Shown here one piece after another: positions 16,911 through 25,680 of a stretch of 64,000 nt of DNA (within the stretch, counting starts at the first letter, position 1; each line of letters begins with the position of its first letter). A program made the translations under genes and the position numbers. Source of the stretch: Paracoccus sp. MKU1 (GTDB lineage Bacteria > Pseudomonadota > Alphaproteobacteria > Rhodobacterales > Rhodobacteraceae); contig NZ_LLWQ01000221.1 of NCBI RefSeq assembly GCF_001447385.1, positions 91,737 through 155,736 on the forward strand, in the 5' to 3' direction. The notes under the pieces are model-generated. The model saw only the letters and a program-made list of their open reading frames with translations, did no database searches and was not told the origin of the DNA.

Positions 16911-18502
16911 CGCCGGTTCTGGAAGTCAGCGACCTGCGGGTGGGGTTCCGGCAGGACGGGCAGCTTGCGCCCGCCGTCAAGGGCGTCAGCTTTACCGTCG
17001 GCAAGGGCGAGACGGTGGCGCTGGTCGGCGAATCCGGCTCGGGCAAGTCGGTCACGGCGCTTTCGACCGTGCGGCTGCTGGGCGAGGCGGCGGAGGTTTC
17101 GGGCTCGGTCCGCTATGCCGGGCGCGAATTGCTGGGCGCGGCCGAGCCGGAACTGCGCCGGGTGCGCGGCAACGACATCAGCTTCATCTTCCAGGAGCCG
17201 ATGACCTCGCTGAACCCGCTGCACACGCTGGAGCGGCAGCTGGCCGAAAGCCTGGCGCTGCACCAGGGGCTGCGGGGCGCGGCGGCGCGGGCGCGGATCA
17301 TCGAGCTGCTGACCCGCGTCGGCATCCGCGACCCGGAAACGCGGCTGGCCGATTACCCGCACCAGCTGTCCGGCGGCCAGCGCCAGCGGGTGATGATCGC
17401 CATGGCGCTGGCGAACGGGCCGGAGCTGCTGATCGCCGACGAGCCGACGACGGCGCTGGACGTGACCATCCAGGCGCAGATCATGGAGCTGCTGGCGGAA
17501 CTCAAGGCCGCCGAGGGCCTGTCGATGCTGTTCATCAGCCACGATCTCGGCCTGGTGCGCCGCATCGCCGACCGGGTCTGCGTGATGAAGGGCGGCGAGA
17601 TCGTCGAGCAGGGGCCGGTCGAACAGATCTTCGCCCATCCGCAACACGAATATACCCGCATGCTGCTGGCGGCCGAGCCCAAGGGTCGCGCCGACCCGAT
17701 CACCGGGGAGGCGCCGCAGATCGTGGCGACCCAGGACCTCAAGGTCTGGTTTCCGATCCAGCGCGGCTTCCTGCGCCGCACCGTCGGCCATGTGAAGGCG
17801 GTGAACGGCGCCACCATCTCGGTCCGCGCCGGCGAAACCTTGGGCATCGTCGGCGAATCCGGCTCGGGCAAGACCACGCTGGCGCTGGCGATCATGCGGC
17901 TGATCGAAAGCGACGGGCCGATCCTCTACATGGGCCGCGACATCTCGAAAGTGCCGGGCCGGGCGCTGCGCGGGCTGCGGCGGGACATGCAGATCGTGTT
18001 CCAGGATCCCTATGGCAGCCTGTCGCCGCGCATGACCATCGAGCAGATCATCTCCGAGGGTCTGGGCGTGCATGGCATCGAGCCCGGCCGCAACCGCCGC
18101 GAGATGGTCGATGCGATCATGCGCGAGGTGGGCCTCGACCCCGCCACCATGCACCGCTATCCGCATGAGTTCAGCGGCGGCCAACGCCAGCGCATCGCCA
18201 TCGCCCGGGCCATGATCCTGAACCCCAAGCTGGTGGTGCTGGACGAGCCGACCAGCGCGCTGGACATGACCGTGCAGGTGCAGATCGTCGAGCTTTTGCG
18301 GCGGTTGCAGCGCAAGCACGGGCTCGCCTATCTGTTCATCAGCCACGACCTGCGCGTGGTGCGCGCCATGTCGCACCAGATCATGGTCATGCGTGCCGGC
18401 GAAGTGGTCGAGCAGGGATCGACCCAGGCGGTCTTCGACAATCCGCAAAGCGACTATACGCGCCGGCTGATCGAGGCGGCGTTTCTTACGGCCATTGCAT
18501 GA
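16907..18502 (+). CDS. yejF: Peptide ABC transporter, double ATPase subunit (YejF-like)
   Basis: One polypeptide of 531 residues holds both ATP-binding cassettes of the importer. The first has Walker A GESGSGKS (41-48), LSGGQ, and Walker B followed by DEPTTALD. The second has GESGSGKT (316-323), FSGGQ and DEPTSALD. Each ends in the oligopeptide-transporter C-terminal stretch. The ATG at 16907 overlaps the yejE stop. The frame is open further upstream but the cassette begins here. The stop overlaps the next start (ATGA), tying a glycosyltransferase to the operon. Confidence 0.95.
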   Translation: MTPVLEVSDLRVGFRQDGQLAPAVKGVSFTVGKGETVALVGESGSGKSVTALSTVRLLGEAAEVSGSVRYAGRELLGAAEPELRRVRGNDISFIFQEPMTSLNPLHTLERQLAESLALHQGLRGAAARARIIELLTRVGIRDPETRLADYPHQLSGGQRQRVMIAMALANGPELLIADEPTTALDVTIQAQIMELLAELKAAEGLSMLFISHDLGLVRRIADRVCVMKGGEIVEQGPVEQIFAHPQHEYTRMLLAAEPKGRADPITGEAPQIVATQDLKVWFPIQRGFLRRTVGHVKAVNGATISVRAGETLGIVGESGSGKTTLALAIMRLIESDGPILYMGRDISKVPGRALRGLRRDMQIVFQDPYGSLSPRMTIEQIISEGLGVHGIEPGRNRREMVDAIMREVGLDPATMHRYPHEFSGGQRQRIAIARAMILNPKLVVLDEPTSALDMTVQVQIVELLRRLQRKHGLAYLFISHDLRVVRAMSHQIMVMRAGEVVEQGSTQAVFDNPQSDYTRRLIEAAFLTAIA

Positions 18503-19716
18503 AGATCCTGTTCGTCCACCAGAATTTCCCGGCCCAGTTCCTGCATCTGGCGCCGGCCCTGGCGGCGCGCGGCCATGATGTCCTGGCGCTGACCGACGAA
18601 AAGAACGCGCGGCCCTCGCCGGTCCGGGTGGTGCGCTACAAGGCGCCGGGCGAGCTGAACCTGCCACCGATGCTGGGCCGCACTTTCAGCGAGATGGCCG
18701 AGCGCGGCTGGCTGGCCGCGCGCGGCTGCCGGGCGCTGCGCGACCGTCACGGCTATACGCCCGACGTGATCTTCGGCCATAGCGGCTGGGGCGAGACGCT
18801 GTTCCTGCGCGAGATCTGGCCCGATGCGAAGCTGCTGGTCTATGCCGAACTGATGTATCGCACGCGCGGCCATGATGTCGGTTTCGACCCCGAGATCAGC
18901 CCGGACAGCGACGAGGGGCGGGTCGGCACCGTCGCGCGTTCGGCGCATCTGATCCAGGGGCTGGTGCAGGCCGATGCCGGGCTGGCGCCGACCGAATACC
19001 AGGCGGACTCGTTTCCGCCCGAGCTGCGCGGCAAGCTGACGGTCATCCATGACGGCATCGACACGCTGAAGGTCTGTCCCAATCCGCAGGCCGAATTCCT
19101 GCTGCCCGACGGATGCAAGCTGCGGGCGGGGGACGAAGTCCTGACCTATGTCTCGCGCTCGCTCGAGCCCTATCGCGGCTTTCACCGCTTCATGCGCGCG
19201 CTGCCCGAGGTGCTGCGGGCGCGGCCGAATGCGCAGGTGGTGCTGGTCGGCGGCGACGGGGTCAGCTATGGCGGCCTGCCCAAGGACGCGGCCGGCTGGA
19301 AGGAAAAGCTGCTGGCCGAGCTCGAAGGGCGGCTGGACCTTTCGCGTATCCATTTCATGGGCCGCGTGCCCTATCCGCAATACCTGGCGCTGTTGCAGGT
19401 CAGCCGGGTGCATTGCTACCTGACCTATCCCTTCGTGCTGAGCTGGTCGCTGACCGAGGCGATGGCGGCGGGCTGCTATATCGTCGGCTCGGATACCGAG
19501 CCGGTGCGCGAGCTGCTCCGCGACGGCGAGAACGGCCGGCTGGTGCCGTTCTTCGACCAGCCGGCGCTGGAGGCGGCGCTGATCCGCGGGCTGACCGGAG
19601 ATCCCGATGCCGCGCGGCTGCAAGCGGCGGCGCGCCAGACCATCCTGCAAGCCTATGACCTGCACCGGCACAGCCTGCCGCGGCTGATCGACTGGGTCGA
19701 GGGCTTCGCACCCTAA
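18499..19716 (+). CDS. Glycosyltransferase, GT4 family
   Basis: This 405-residue GT-B enzyme starts with MKILFVHQNFPAQFLHLAPA, a nucleotide-sugar transferase N-terminus. The C-terminal domain carries the GT4 pattern: VLVGGDGVSYGG, RIHFMGRVPYPQYLALL, then SWSLTEAMAAGC and PVRELLRDGENG. The acidic residue of the EAMA segment normally contacts the sugar-nucleotide ribose. There is no signal peptide, so it acts on the cytoplasmic side. The acceptor is unknown. It is coupled to yejF by a 4-base overlap, which is unexpected for a peptide importer operon, and overlaps the convergent downstream gene by 4 bases. Confidence 0.88.
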   Translation: MKILFVHQNFPAQFLHLAPALAARGHDVLALTDEKNARPSPVRVVRYKAPGELNLPPMLGRTFSEMAERGWLAARGCRALRDRHGYTPDVIFGHSGWGETLFLREIWPDAKLLVYAELMYRTRGHDVGFDPEISPDSDEGRVGTVARSAHLIQGLVQADAGLAPTEYQADSFPPELRGKLTVIHDGIDTLKVCPNPQAEFLLPDGCKLRAGDEVLTYVSRSLEPYRGFHRFMRALPEVLRARPNAQVVLVGGDGVSYGGLPKDAAGWKEKLLAELEGRLDLSRIHFMGRVPYPQYLALLQVSRVHCYLTYPFVLSWSLTEAMAAGCYIVGSDTEPVRELLRDGENGRLVPFFDQPALEAALIRGLTGDPDAARLQAAARQTILQAYDLHRHSLPRLIDWVEGFAP

Positions 19717-20192
19717 AGCTCGATCTCACTTTCCGGGTTGCGTTCAGGCAGCGGCGTTTCGGGGGTGTCAGGCAGTGGGTTCAGGCGCGGATCGTCCTCG
19801 GGCGCGGGGCGCAGCATGTCGCGCAGTGTATCGCCGACCGGCGGCGGTGGCGGCGCATCGGCGCGGCGGCGGATCAGGATGTCGCCGTTTTCCAGCCGCT
19901 CGGGCGCCTGATAGTTGCGCACATCGTCCATCAGCTTGCCGATATCCTCGAACACCGGCGCGACCGCGCCCAGCGTATCGCCCAGATCGCGGCCCAGCCG
20001 GTCCAGATGCGGCTCGGCCCGCTCCAGCAGGTTGCGCATGAAATTCTCGAGCCCGCGTTCCAGCATATCGGCTTCAGGCGCGGCCTGACCGTCGGGCGGC
20101 GGTTCGTCCGCAAGCGGCGGCTCATAATCCTGCGCCATGGCGGCGGGCGCCATGATCGCGCAGAGGATCGCGGGGACAAGGAGATTGCGCAT
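19713..20192 (-). CDS. Exported proline-rich acidic protein, unknown function
   Basis: The 159 residues start with a clear signal peptide (about 1-20, MRNLLVPAILCAIMAPAAMA then QDYEPP). The mature part has a proline- and acid-rich beginning, a helical centre (MLERGLENFMRNLLERAEPHLDRLGRDLGDTLG) and a proline-rich tail (PPPPPVGDTL, PLPDTPETPLPERNP). I recognise no domain or catalytic motif. Similar small periplasmic proteins occur in Rhodobacterales without known function. It is 56 bases downstream of the TerB/J-domain gene on the same strand and may share its transcript. Confidence 0.75.
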   Translation of the reverse strand: MRNLLVPAILCAIMAPAAMAQDYEPPLADEPPPDGQAAPEADMLERGLENFMRNLLERAEPHLDRLGRDLGDTLGAVAPVFEDIGKLMDDVRNYQAPERLENGDILIRRRADAPPPPPVGDTLRDMLRPAPEDDPRLNPLPDTPETPLPERNPESEIEL

Positions 20193-20248
20193 GGGCCGGT
20201 CCTTCGGCTGTTCGCAGGGGAAACGGGCGCCGGGGCGGGCGGGTTCCC

Positions 20249-20974
20249 TCAGGCCGGGCGCAGGCGGTGCATGTTGCGGAAGTTTTCCCATGCCTCGTTC
20301 AGCGCCCGCGTGCGGGCCTCGGCCAAGCGGATCGCCTCGGGTGGCAGGCCGCGGGCCAGGGCGCGGTCGGGATGGCTTTCGCGCACCAGTTCGCGCCAGC
20401 GCCGGCGGGCCTCGGGCAGCGGCGTGTCCGGCGTCACGCCCAGCACCTCGCAAGAGGGGCAGCCCTGCCGGCGGTCGTGGCGGGCGCGGATCGCCGCCAC
20501 CTGCTCGGCCGGCAGGCCGAAGATGCGCGCCACCTCGTCGATGAAGACGATTTCGGCTTCGTGCAGGTCGGTATCGGCAACGGCGATGATGAACAGCCCC
20601 TCGACCACATCGGCCAGCACCGGGTCGCCCGGGGGAAACATGCGGGCGATGCGCCGCGCCCAGGCGTCGAAGCCGGCCACGTCCTGCCGCGCCAGGTCGA
20701 AGACGCGGGCGGCGTTCTTTTCCTCGGAGCGCGGGATGATGAAGACGCGGCGAAAGGCCGCCACCTCGGACCGGGCCACGGCGCCGTCGGCCTTGGCGAG
20801 CTTGGCCCCCAGCGCGATCACCGCGATGGTGAAGGCCACGGATTTCTCGGGCGGGGTGGCTGGGCGGCGCGCGCCGACGATCGCCGCCAGCCGGTCGGCG
20901 ATGCGCTGCCAAAAGCTGCGCGGCTTCGGCAGTTCGGGGCAGGGCTGTTTCTGGTCCTTGATCGCGGCGTCCAT
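20249..20974 (-). CDS. TerB-domain and C-terminal J-domain protein (DjlA-like)
   Basis: The 241 residues contain a TerB-like helical domain (about 40-155) with acidic metal-type motifs KADGAVARSEV and TDLHEAEIVFIDEVA. A C-terminal J domain follows (about 170-240), whose HPD motif is in RESHPDRAL. Thus it is a DnaK co-chaperone of the DjlA type. E. coli DjlA has an N-terminal membrane anchor; here the first 35 residues are hydrophilic and a clear span is not evident, so it is probably soluble. The client is unknown. Confidence 0.88.
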   Translation of the reverse strand: MDAAIKDQKQPCPELPKPRSFWQRIADRLAAIVGARRPATPPEKSVAFTIAVIALGAKLAKADGAVARSEVAAFRRVFIIPRSEEKNAARVFDLARQDVAGFDAWARRIARMFPPGDPVLADVVEGLFIIAVADTDLHEAEIVFIDEVARIFGLPAEQVAAIRARHDRRQGCPSCEVLGVTPDTPLPEARRRWRELVRESHPDRALARGLPPEAIRLAEARTRALNEAWENFRNMHRLRPA

Positions 20975-21036
20975 GGCGTGCAGCCTAGGCGGGGTGGCGG
21001 GTCAAGTCCACTGACATTCCCGCCAGTTACGAGGCG

Positions 21037-21864
21037 TTATCTGCGGCTTTCCAGAGCGGCCTTCACCACCAGCACCACCAGCGCGATGACGGTCAGCGTC
21101 GAGGCGGCGGCAAAGGCGCCGGTGGTGTTGAGGTCGTTGAACATCAGCTCGATCTGCAAGGGCAGGGTGTTGGTCTGGCCGCGGATCGAGCCCGAAACCA
21201 CCGAGACGCCGCCGAACTCGCCCACCGCGCGGGCCGTGCACAGCACCGCGCCGTAAAGCAGCGCCCAGCGGATATTGGGCAGGGTGACGCGGGAAAACAC
21301 CTGCCAGCCGCGCGCGCCCAGCGTGACCGCCGCCTGCTCCTGCTCGGATCCCTGGGCCTGCATCAGCGGCAGCACCTCGCGCACTACGAAGGGGGCGGTG
21401 ACGAACATGGTGACCAGCACGATGCCGGGCAGGGCAAACATCACCTTCAGGTCATGCGCGGCCAGCCAGGGGCCCAGCAGGCCCTGCCGGCCGTAAAGCA
21501 GCAGATAGCAGATGCCGGCGATGATCGGCGAGATCGAGAAGGGGATCTCGATCAGCACCATCAGCAGCTTGCGCCCCGGAAAGCGGAAGCGGGCGATGGC
21601 CCAGGCGGCGGCGATGCCGAAGGCGATGTTGACCGGCACCACGATCACCGCGACCACCGTGGTCAGCCAGATCGCATGCAGGACCAGCGGGTCGGCGATG
21701 TTTGCCAGATAGACCGCCCAGCCCTCGGCGAAGGCGCGCCAGAAGATGAAGGCCAGCGGCGCCACGACGAAGATCGCCGTCAGCGCGAAGGCCAGCCCGA
21801 TCAGCAAGCGCGGCACGGCGCGGCTTTGGCCGGGGGCGTGGGTGAGTGCGACGGTGCTCATCAC
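21037..21864 (-). CDS. cysW: Sulfate/thiosulfate ABC transporter permease CysW
   Basis: This inner-membrane permease has 275 residues and six predicted spans. The cytoplasmic EAA loop EQEQAAVTLGARGWQVFSRV and the typical CysW segments ARAVGEFGGVSVVSG and TNTLPLQIELMFND are present. It is the last gene of cysA-sbp-cysT-cysW and overlaps cysT by 4 bases. The first of two adjacent ATG codons is taken. Confidence 0.93.
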   Translation of the reverse strand: MMSTVALTHAPGQSRAVPRLLIGLAFALTAIFVVAPLAFIFWRAFAEGWAVYLANIADPLVLHAIWLTTVVAVIVVPVNIAFGIAAAWAIARFRFPGRKLLMVLIEIPFSISPIIAGICYLLLYGRQGLLGPWLAAHDLKVMFALPGIVLVTMFVTAPFVVREVLPLMQAQGSEQEQAAVTLGARGWQVFSRVTLPNIRWALLYGAVLCTARAVGEFGGVSVVSGSIRGQTNTLPLQIELMFNDLNTTGAFAAASTLTVIALVVLVVKAALESRR

Positions 21865-22706
21865 CGGGCCTCCAGATGGCGGGCGGCGCGGAACTGGATC
21901 AGGTTCGACAGCGCCAGCAGGATCAGCGCAATGAGCAGCAGCACCAGCGCAATGGCGGCGGCGCCCTGGTAGTCGTATTCCTCGAGCCGGATGAAGGCCA
22001 GCAGCGCCGCGATCTCGGTCTTGAAGGGCAGGTTGCCGGCGATGAACACCACGGCGCCGAACTCGCCCAAGCTGCGGGCGAAGGCCACGGTCGAGCCCGC
22101 CAGCCAGGCCGGCAGGATCGCCGGCAGCACCACGCGGCGGAAGATGGCGAAGGGCCGGGCGCCCAGCGTCATCGCCGCCTGCTCCAGCGCCGGGTCCAGA
22201 TCCTCCAGAACCGGCTGGATCGCGCGCACCACGAAGGGGATCGAGGTGAAGGTCATCGCCAGAATCACGCCGCCCAGCGTATAGACCAGCTCGATCCCCG
22301 CCCCGGTCAGCGGCGCGCCGAACCAGCCGTTCGCCGAATAAAGCGCGGTCAGCGAGATGCCCGCGACCGCGGTCGGCAGGGCGAAGGGAATGTCCATCAG
22401 CGCGTCCAGGATGCGCTTGCCGGGAAAGTCGTAGCGCGTCAGCACCCAGGCCATCAGAAGCCCGTAGAAGGCGTTGAAGACGGTGGCCGCGGCGGCGGCG
22501 GTCAGCGTCACCCGCAGAGCCGCCAGCGTGCGCGGCGCGGTGACGATGGCCCAGAACCGCGCCGGCCCGATCTCGGCCCCTTTCAGGACCAGCGCCACTA
22601 CCGGGATCAGGATCACCAGCGCGACGTAAAGCAGCGTCGTGCCGAGGCTCAGCGAGAACCCCGGCAAGACGCGTTTCGCGCGGATGGGCGCGGCGGCGGC
22701 GCTCAT
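21861..22706 (-). CDS. cysT: Sulfate/thiosulfate ABC transporter permease CysT (CysU)
   Basis: The 281-residue permease partner of CysW starts with PGFSLSLGTTLLYVALVILIP and has six spans. Its EAA loop is EQAAMTLGARPFAIFRRV and is followed by ARSLGEFGAVVFIAGN. It overlaps both neighbours by 4 bases, so translation of the four transporter genes is probably coupled. Confidence 0.93.
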   Translation of the reverse strand: MSAAAAPIRAKRVLPGFSLSLGTTLLYVALVILIPVVALVLKGAEIGPARFWAIVTAPRTLAALRVTLTAAAAATVFNAFYGLLMAWVLTRYDFPGKRILDALMDIPFALPTAVAGISLTALYSANGWFGAPLTGAGIELVYTLGGVILAMTFTSIPFVVRAIQPVLEDLDPALEQAAMTLGARPFAIFRRVVLPAILPAWLAGSTVAFARSLGEFGAVVFIAGNLPFKTEIAALLAFIRLEEYDYQGAAAIALVLLLIALILLALSNLIQFRAARHLEAR

Positions 22707-23701
22707 TGGTTGACGAAGACCTTGTCGAGGATGCCGCCCTCGGCCAGATGCTCCTCTTGCACCTTCTGCCAGCCGCCGAAGACCTCGTCGACGGTCAGCA
22801 GCTTCACCTCGGGGAACTCGGCGGCGTATTTCGCCGTCACCGCCTCGTCGGTGGTGCGATAGTGGTTCTCGGCCAGCGTCTCCTGCGCCTGGGCGCTATA
22901 GAGCCAGTTGAGATATTCCGTCGCAACCTCGGTGGCGCCGTTCTTCTCGGCATTTTCGCTGACCACCGCGACCGGGAAGGCGGCGAAAAGGCTGGTCGCC
23001 GGGGTCACGGCCTCGAAGCCCTGGGCCTCGTATTGCTTGGCGATGCCCTTGGTCTCGGCCTCGAAGGTGATCAGCACGTCGCCGATGTTGCGCTCGGCGA
23101 AGGTCTGGGTGGCGGCGCGGCCGCCGGTGTCGAAGACCGGCACGTTGGCGAAGATCTTGCCGACGAATTCCTGCGCCTTCTCGGGCGTGCCGCCCTCTTG
23201 CGTCAGGGCATAGGCATAGGCGGCCAGATAGGTATAGCGGCCGTTGCCGCTGGTCTTGGGGTTCGGGAACACCGCCTGCACGTCGTCGCGCGCCAGATCC
23301 GACCAGTCCTTGATCCCCTTTGGGTTGCCCTCGCGCACCAGGAAGGCGGGCAGCGAGTAATAGGGCGAGGCGCCGTTCGGCAGGGCCTCGCGCCAGTCTT
23401 CGGCCACCAGCCCGTTCTGCGCCAGCACATCCACGTCGGTTTCCTGGTTGAAGGTCACCACATCGGCCGGCAGCCCCTCGAGGATCGCGCGCGCCTGTTT
23501 CGACGAGCCGCCATGGCTTTGGTCGATGGTCACGTCGCGGCCGGTCTTGTCCTTCCAATGGGCCTGGAATTCGGGGTTCAGCGCCTCGAACAGCTCGCGG
23601 GCGATGTCATAGCTGACGTTCAGGATCTTGTCCTGGGCCAGCGCCGGGCTGCTGCCCAGCATCAGGGCCAGCGCGGCGACGTGAAGCTTGCGGATCATCA
23701 T
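22703..23701 (-). CDS. sbp: Periplasmic sulfate-binding protein
   Basis: The 332-residue protein has a signal peptide (about 1-22, ending ALA before QDK). The mature protein has the Sbp/CysP pattern LNVSYDIARELFEALN, DQSHGGSSKQARAI and GNGRYTYLAAYAY, with TGGRAATQTF near the sulfate site. It captures sulfate or thiosulfate and delivers it to CysTW. Two ATG codons stand in tandem at the start, preceded by an AAGGAG ribosome site. The start overlaps the cysA stop (ATGA). Confidence 0.95.
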   Translation of the reverse strand: MMIRKLHVAALALMLGSSPALAQDKILNVSYDIARELFEALNPEFQAHWKDKTGRDVTIDQSHGGSSKQARAILEGLPADVVTFNQETDVDVLAQNGLVAEDWREALPNGASPYYSLPAFLVREGNPKGIKDWSDLARDDVQAVFPNPKTSGNGRYTYLAAYAYALTQEGGTPEKAQEFVGKIFANVPVFDTGGRAATQTFAERNIGDVLITFEAETKGIAKQYEAQGFEAVTPATSLFAAFPVAVVSENAEKNGATEVATEYLNWLYSAQAQETLAENHYRTTDEAVTAKYAAEFPEVKLLTVDEVFGGWQKVQEEHLAEGGILDKVFVNQ

Positions 23702-24798
23702 AGGCTTTTCTCCTTGCGGGGGAATTCGGTAGCGGCGGCCTGAGGCGGCAGGGTGCGGGGGCCGGGAAAGATCGTGCCCGCCTCGGGGCGCAGGTTGACG
23801 CGGGCGCCGGGGACCAAGCCCTGCGCCTCGGGCGCGCGGCGGGGCAGGTCGATGCCGAACCGGCTGGTTCCGTCGGTCAGGTCCAGCCGCAGCAGGGCGC
23901 CGTTGCTGGTGCGATGGGTGATCTGCCAGCGCCCGGCGGGATCGGCCAGGGGCGTCACATCGGCGGGGCGCAGGAACAGCGTCGCCGGCCCGTCGGGCAG
24001 GGCGCGTCGGGGCAGGCGGCTGCTGTCCAGCCCCGGCGCTTCGGCCCGGCCGGCTTGCAGCGTGACCGGCAATTCGATGGTCGCGCCCATGAAGCGGGCC
24101 ACGAAGGGACTGGCGGGGTGGTCGTGGATCTGGTCGGCATTGCCGATCTGCTCGATCCGGCCCTCGCCCATCACCACGACGCGGTCGGCCAGTTCGAAGG
24201 CCTCCTCCTGGTCATGGGTGACGAAGATCGTGGTCGAGCCGGTCTCGTCATGCACCTCGCGCAGCCAGGCGCGCAGGTCGCGGCGCACGGCGGCGTCCAA
24301 GGCCCCGAAGGGCTCGTCGAGCAGCAGCACCGTGGGCTCGATGGCCAGCGCCCGGCCAAGGGCGACGCGCTGGCGCTGCCCGCCCGAAAGCTGCGCCGGA
24401 TAGCGGTCGCCCAGATGCGCGATTTGCAGGAATTCCAGCAGTCGATCCACCTTGGCCGCGATCACCGCCTTGCCGGGTCGCTGCGCGCGCGGGCGCACGG
24501 TCAGGCCGAAGGCAATGTTGTCGCGCACGCTCATATGCGGAAACAGCGCGTAATGCTGAAAGACGAAGCCGATGCGGCGGTCCTGCGCCGCCAGATGCAG
24601 CCAGTCCGCGCCATGCACCACCAGCCCGCCCGAATTCGGCCATTCCAGCCCGGCGATGATCTTCAGCAGCGTGGTCTTGCCCGAGCCGGAGGGCCCGAGC
24701 AGCGCCACCAGCTCGCCCGATTCGATGGTCAGATCGATGCCGCGCAGCACCGCGGTGCCGTCGAAGCTCTTGGTCATGTGCTCGATGACGATGGACAT
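23698..24798 (-). CDS. cysA: Sulfate/thiosulfate import ATPase CysA
   Basis: The 366-residue ATPase has Walker A GPSGSGKT (35-42), LSGGQRQRV, Walker B LLLDEPFGALD and the H-loop VTHDQEEA. A C-terminal TOBE-like region follows (about 285-350). The frame is open 62 codons further upstream, but the GGAGG ribosome site six bases before this ATG and the conserved N-terminus decide the start. It is the first gene of its operon, an order unlike the E. coli cysPTWA arrangement. The 278 bases upstream to the divergent GNAT gene hold no gene that I can see and must carry the promoter. Confidence 0.95.
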   Translation of the reverse strand: MSIVIEHMTKSFDGTAVLRGIDLTIESGELVALLGPSGSGKTTLLKIIAGLEWPNSGGLVVHGADWLHLAAQDRRIGFVFQHYALFPHMSVRDNIAFGLTVRPRAQRPGKAVIAAKVDRLLEFLQIAHLGDRYPAQLSGGQRQRVALGRALAIEPTVLLLDEPFGALDAAVRRDLRAWLREVHDETGSTTIFVTHDQEEAFELADRVVVMGEGRIEQIGNADQIHDHPASPFVARFMGATIELPVTLQAGRAEAPGLDSSRLPRRALPDGPATLFLRPADVTPLADPAGRWQITHRTSNGALLRLDLTDGTSRFGIDLPRRAPEAQGLVPGARVNLRPEAGTIFPGPRTLPPQAAATEFPRKEKSL

Positions 24799-25076
24799 GG
24801 CGCCTCCGTTTCCGAGCCAGAGGTAACGGGCCGGCCGGGGCCCGGCAAGGCGGTCGGGCTTCTGCTGCATGGGCGGGCGGCGAATGTTTTCCCAAGGCTG
24901 GCCGGGCGGCGGACCGCTTTTCCCCTCGCGCCCGGCCCGGCGCGGAAAGCGTCCGGGCGGCGACAGGCTGTCGGGCGCATTCATCCTTATTTTTCATGCC
25001 GCCGCGGTAGGCGGGGCTTCGCAATCCCGCAGGCCGCTGCTAGGGTCCGGCGCGCGACGAAAAGGAAGGCGGGACG

Positions 25077-25559
25077 ATGGATGACGGGGCTCTGGTGATC
25101 GGGCGGGAAAGCCCCTTGGGCGAGGACCTGGCGCTGCTGTTTCAGCGCCACACCGCCGACATGCATGCCGACACGCCGCCGGAATCGATCCACATGCTGC
25201 CGCGCGCCGCCCTGGAGGGGCCGGAGATCGCCTTTTTCGTACTGCGCGAGGCCGGCCTGCCGGTCGGCATGGGCGCGGTCAAGCGCATCGCCCCCGATCA
25301 TGGCGAGATCAAGTCCATGCATGTCCTGGCCGAAGCCCGCGGCCGCGGCCATTCCCGCCGCATGCTTCAGGCGCTGATCGACCACGCCCGGTCCGAGGGC
25401 ATGGCGCGGCTGAGTCTGGAGACCGGGGTGCAGCCCACCTTCATCGCCGCGCGAGGGCTGTATACCCGGGCGGGTTTCGTCGAATGCCTGCCCTTTGGCG
25501 ATTACCAGCCTGACTCGAACAGCGTCTTCATGACGATTGACCTGCGCGGTTCGGATTGA
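25077..25559 (+). CDS. GNAT family N-acetyltransferase
   Basis: This 160-residue acetyltransferase has the acetyl-CoA binding motif in MHVLAEARGRGHSRRMLQAL (Arg/Gln-x-x-Gly-x-Gly/Ala type). It also has the typical last strand GLYTRAGFVECLPFGDYQPD seen in small GNAT enzymes acting on amino acids or small amines. The substrate is not evident. It is divergent from cysA and ends 44 bases before tRNA-Arg. A GGAAGG sequence precedes the ATG. Confidence 0.88.
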   Translation: MDDGALVIGRESPLGEDLALLFQRHTADMHADTPPESIHMLPRAALEGPEIAFFVLREAGLPVGMGAVKRIAPDHGEIKSMHVLAEARGRGHSRRMLQALIDHARSEGMARLSLETGVQPTFIAARGLYTRAGFVECLPFGDYQPDSNSVFMTIDLRGSD

Positions 25560-25563
25560 ACGG

Positions 25564-25592
25564 TTGATTCAGCCGCGATCCTGCGCCATGAC
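25564..25592 (+). promoter_or_regulatory. Possible tRNA-Arg promoter
   Basis: TTGATT (25564-25569) and CATGAC (25587-25592) are 17 bp apart, with the tRNA starting 12 bases downstream. The -10 match is poor, so this is tentative. Confidence 0.3.
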
Positions 25593-25603
25593 TGCCGCCA
25601 TGC

Positions 25604-25680
25604 GGCCCCGTAGCTCAACTGGATAGAGCAAGCGCCTTCTAAGCGCTAGGTTCCGGGTTCAAGTCCTGGCGGGGTCGCCA
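25604..25680 (+). tRNA. tRNA-Arg (anticodon UCU)
   Basis: A full cloverleaf of 77 nt can be drawn. The acceptor is GGCCCCG pairing with CGGGGTC (one G-U). The D stem is GCTC/GAGC, and the anticodon stem AGCGC/GCGCT holds the loop CTTCTAA (anticodon TCT). The T arm is CCGGG-TTCAAGT-CCTGG, and the discriminator G and CCA are encoded. It reads AGA and AGG, which are rare codons in GC-rich genomes. No copy of its 3' end is seen elsewhere in the window, so there is no sign that it has served as an integration site here. Confidence 0.96.

Noticed and set aside
24799..25076. Possible gene or small RNA between cysA and the GNAT gene
   Set aside because: No ORF with a ribosome site and no hairpin with a T-run could be seen; the interval is most simply the divergent promoter region.
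25604..25680. tRNA-Arg as an integration site for a mobile element
   Set aside because: No integrase gene and no second copy of the tRNA 3' end were found in the window, and the following genes look like core genome.
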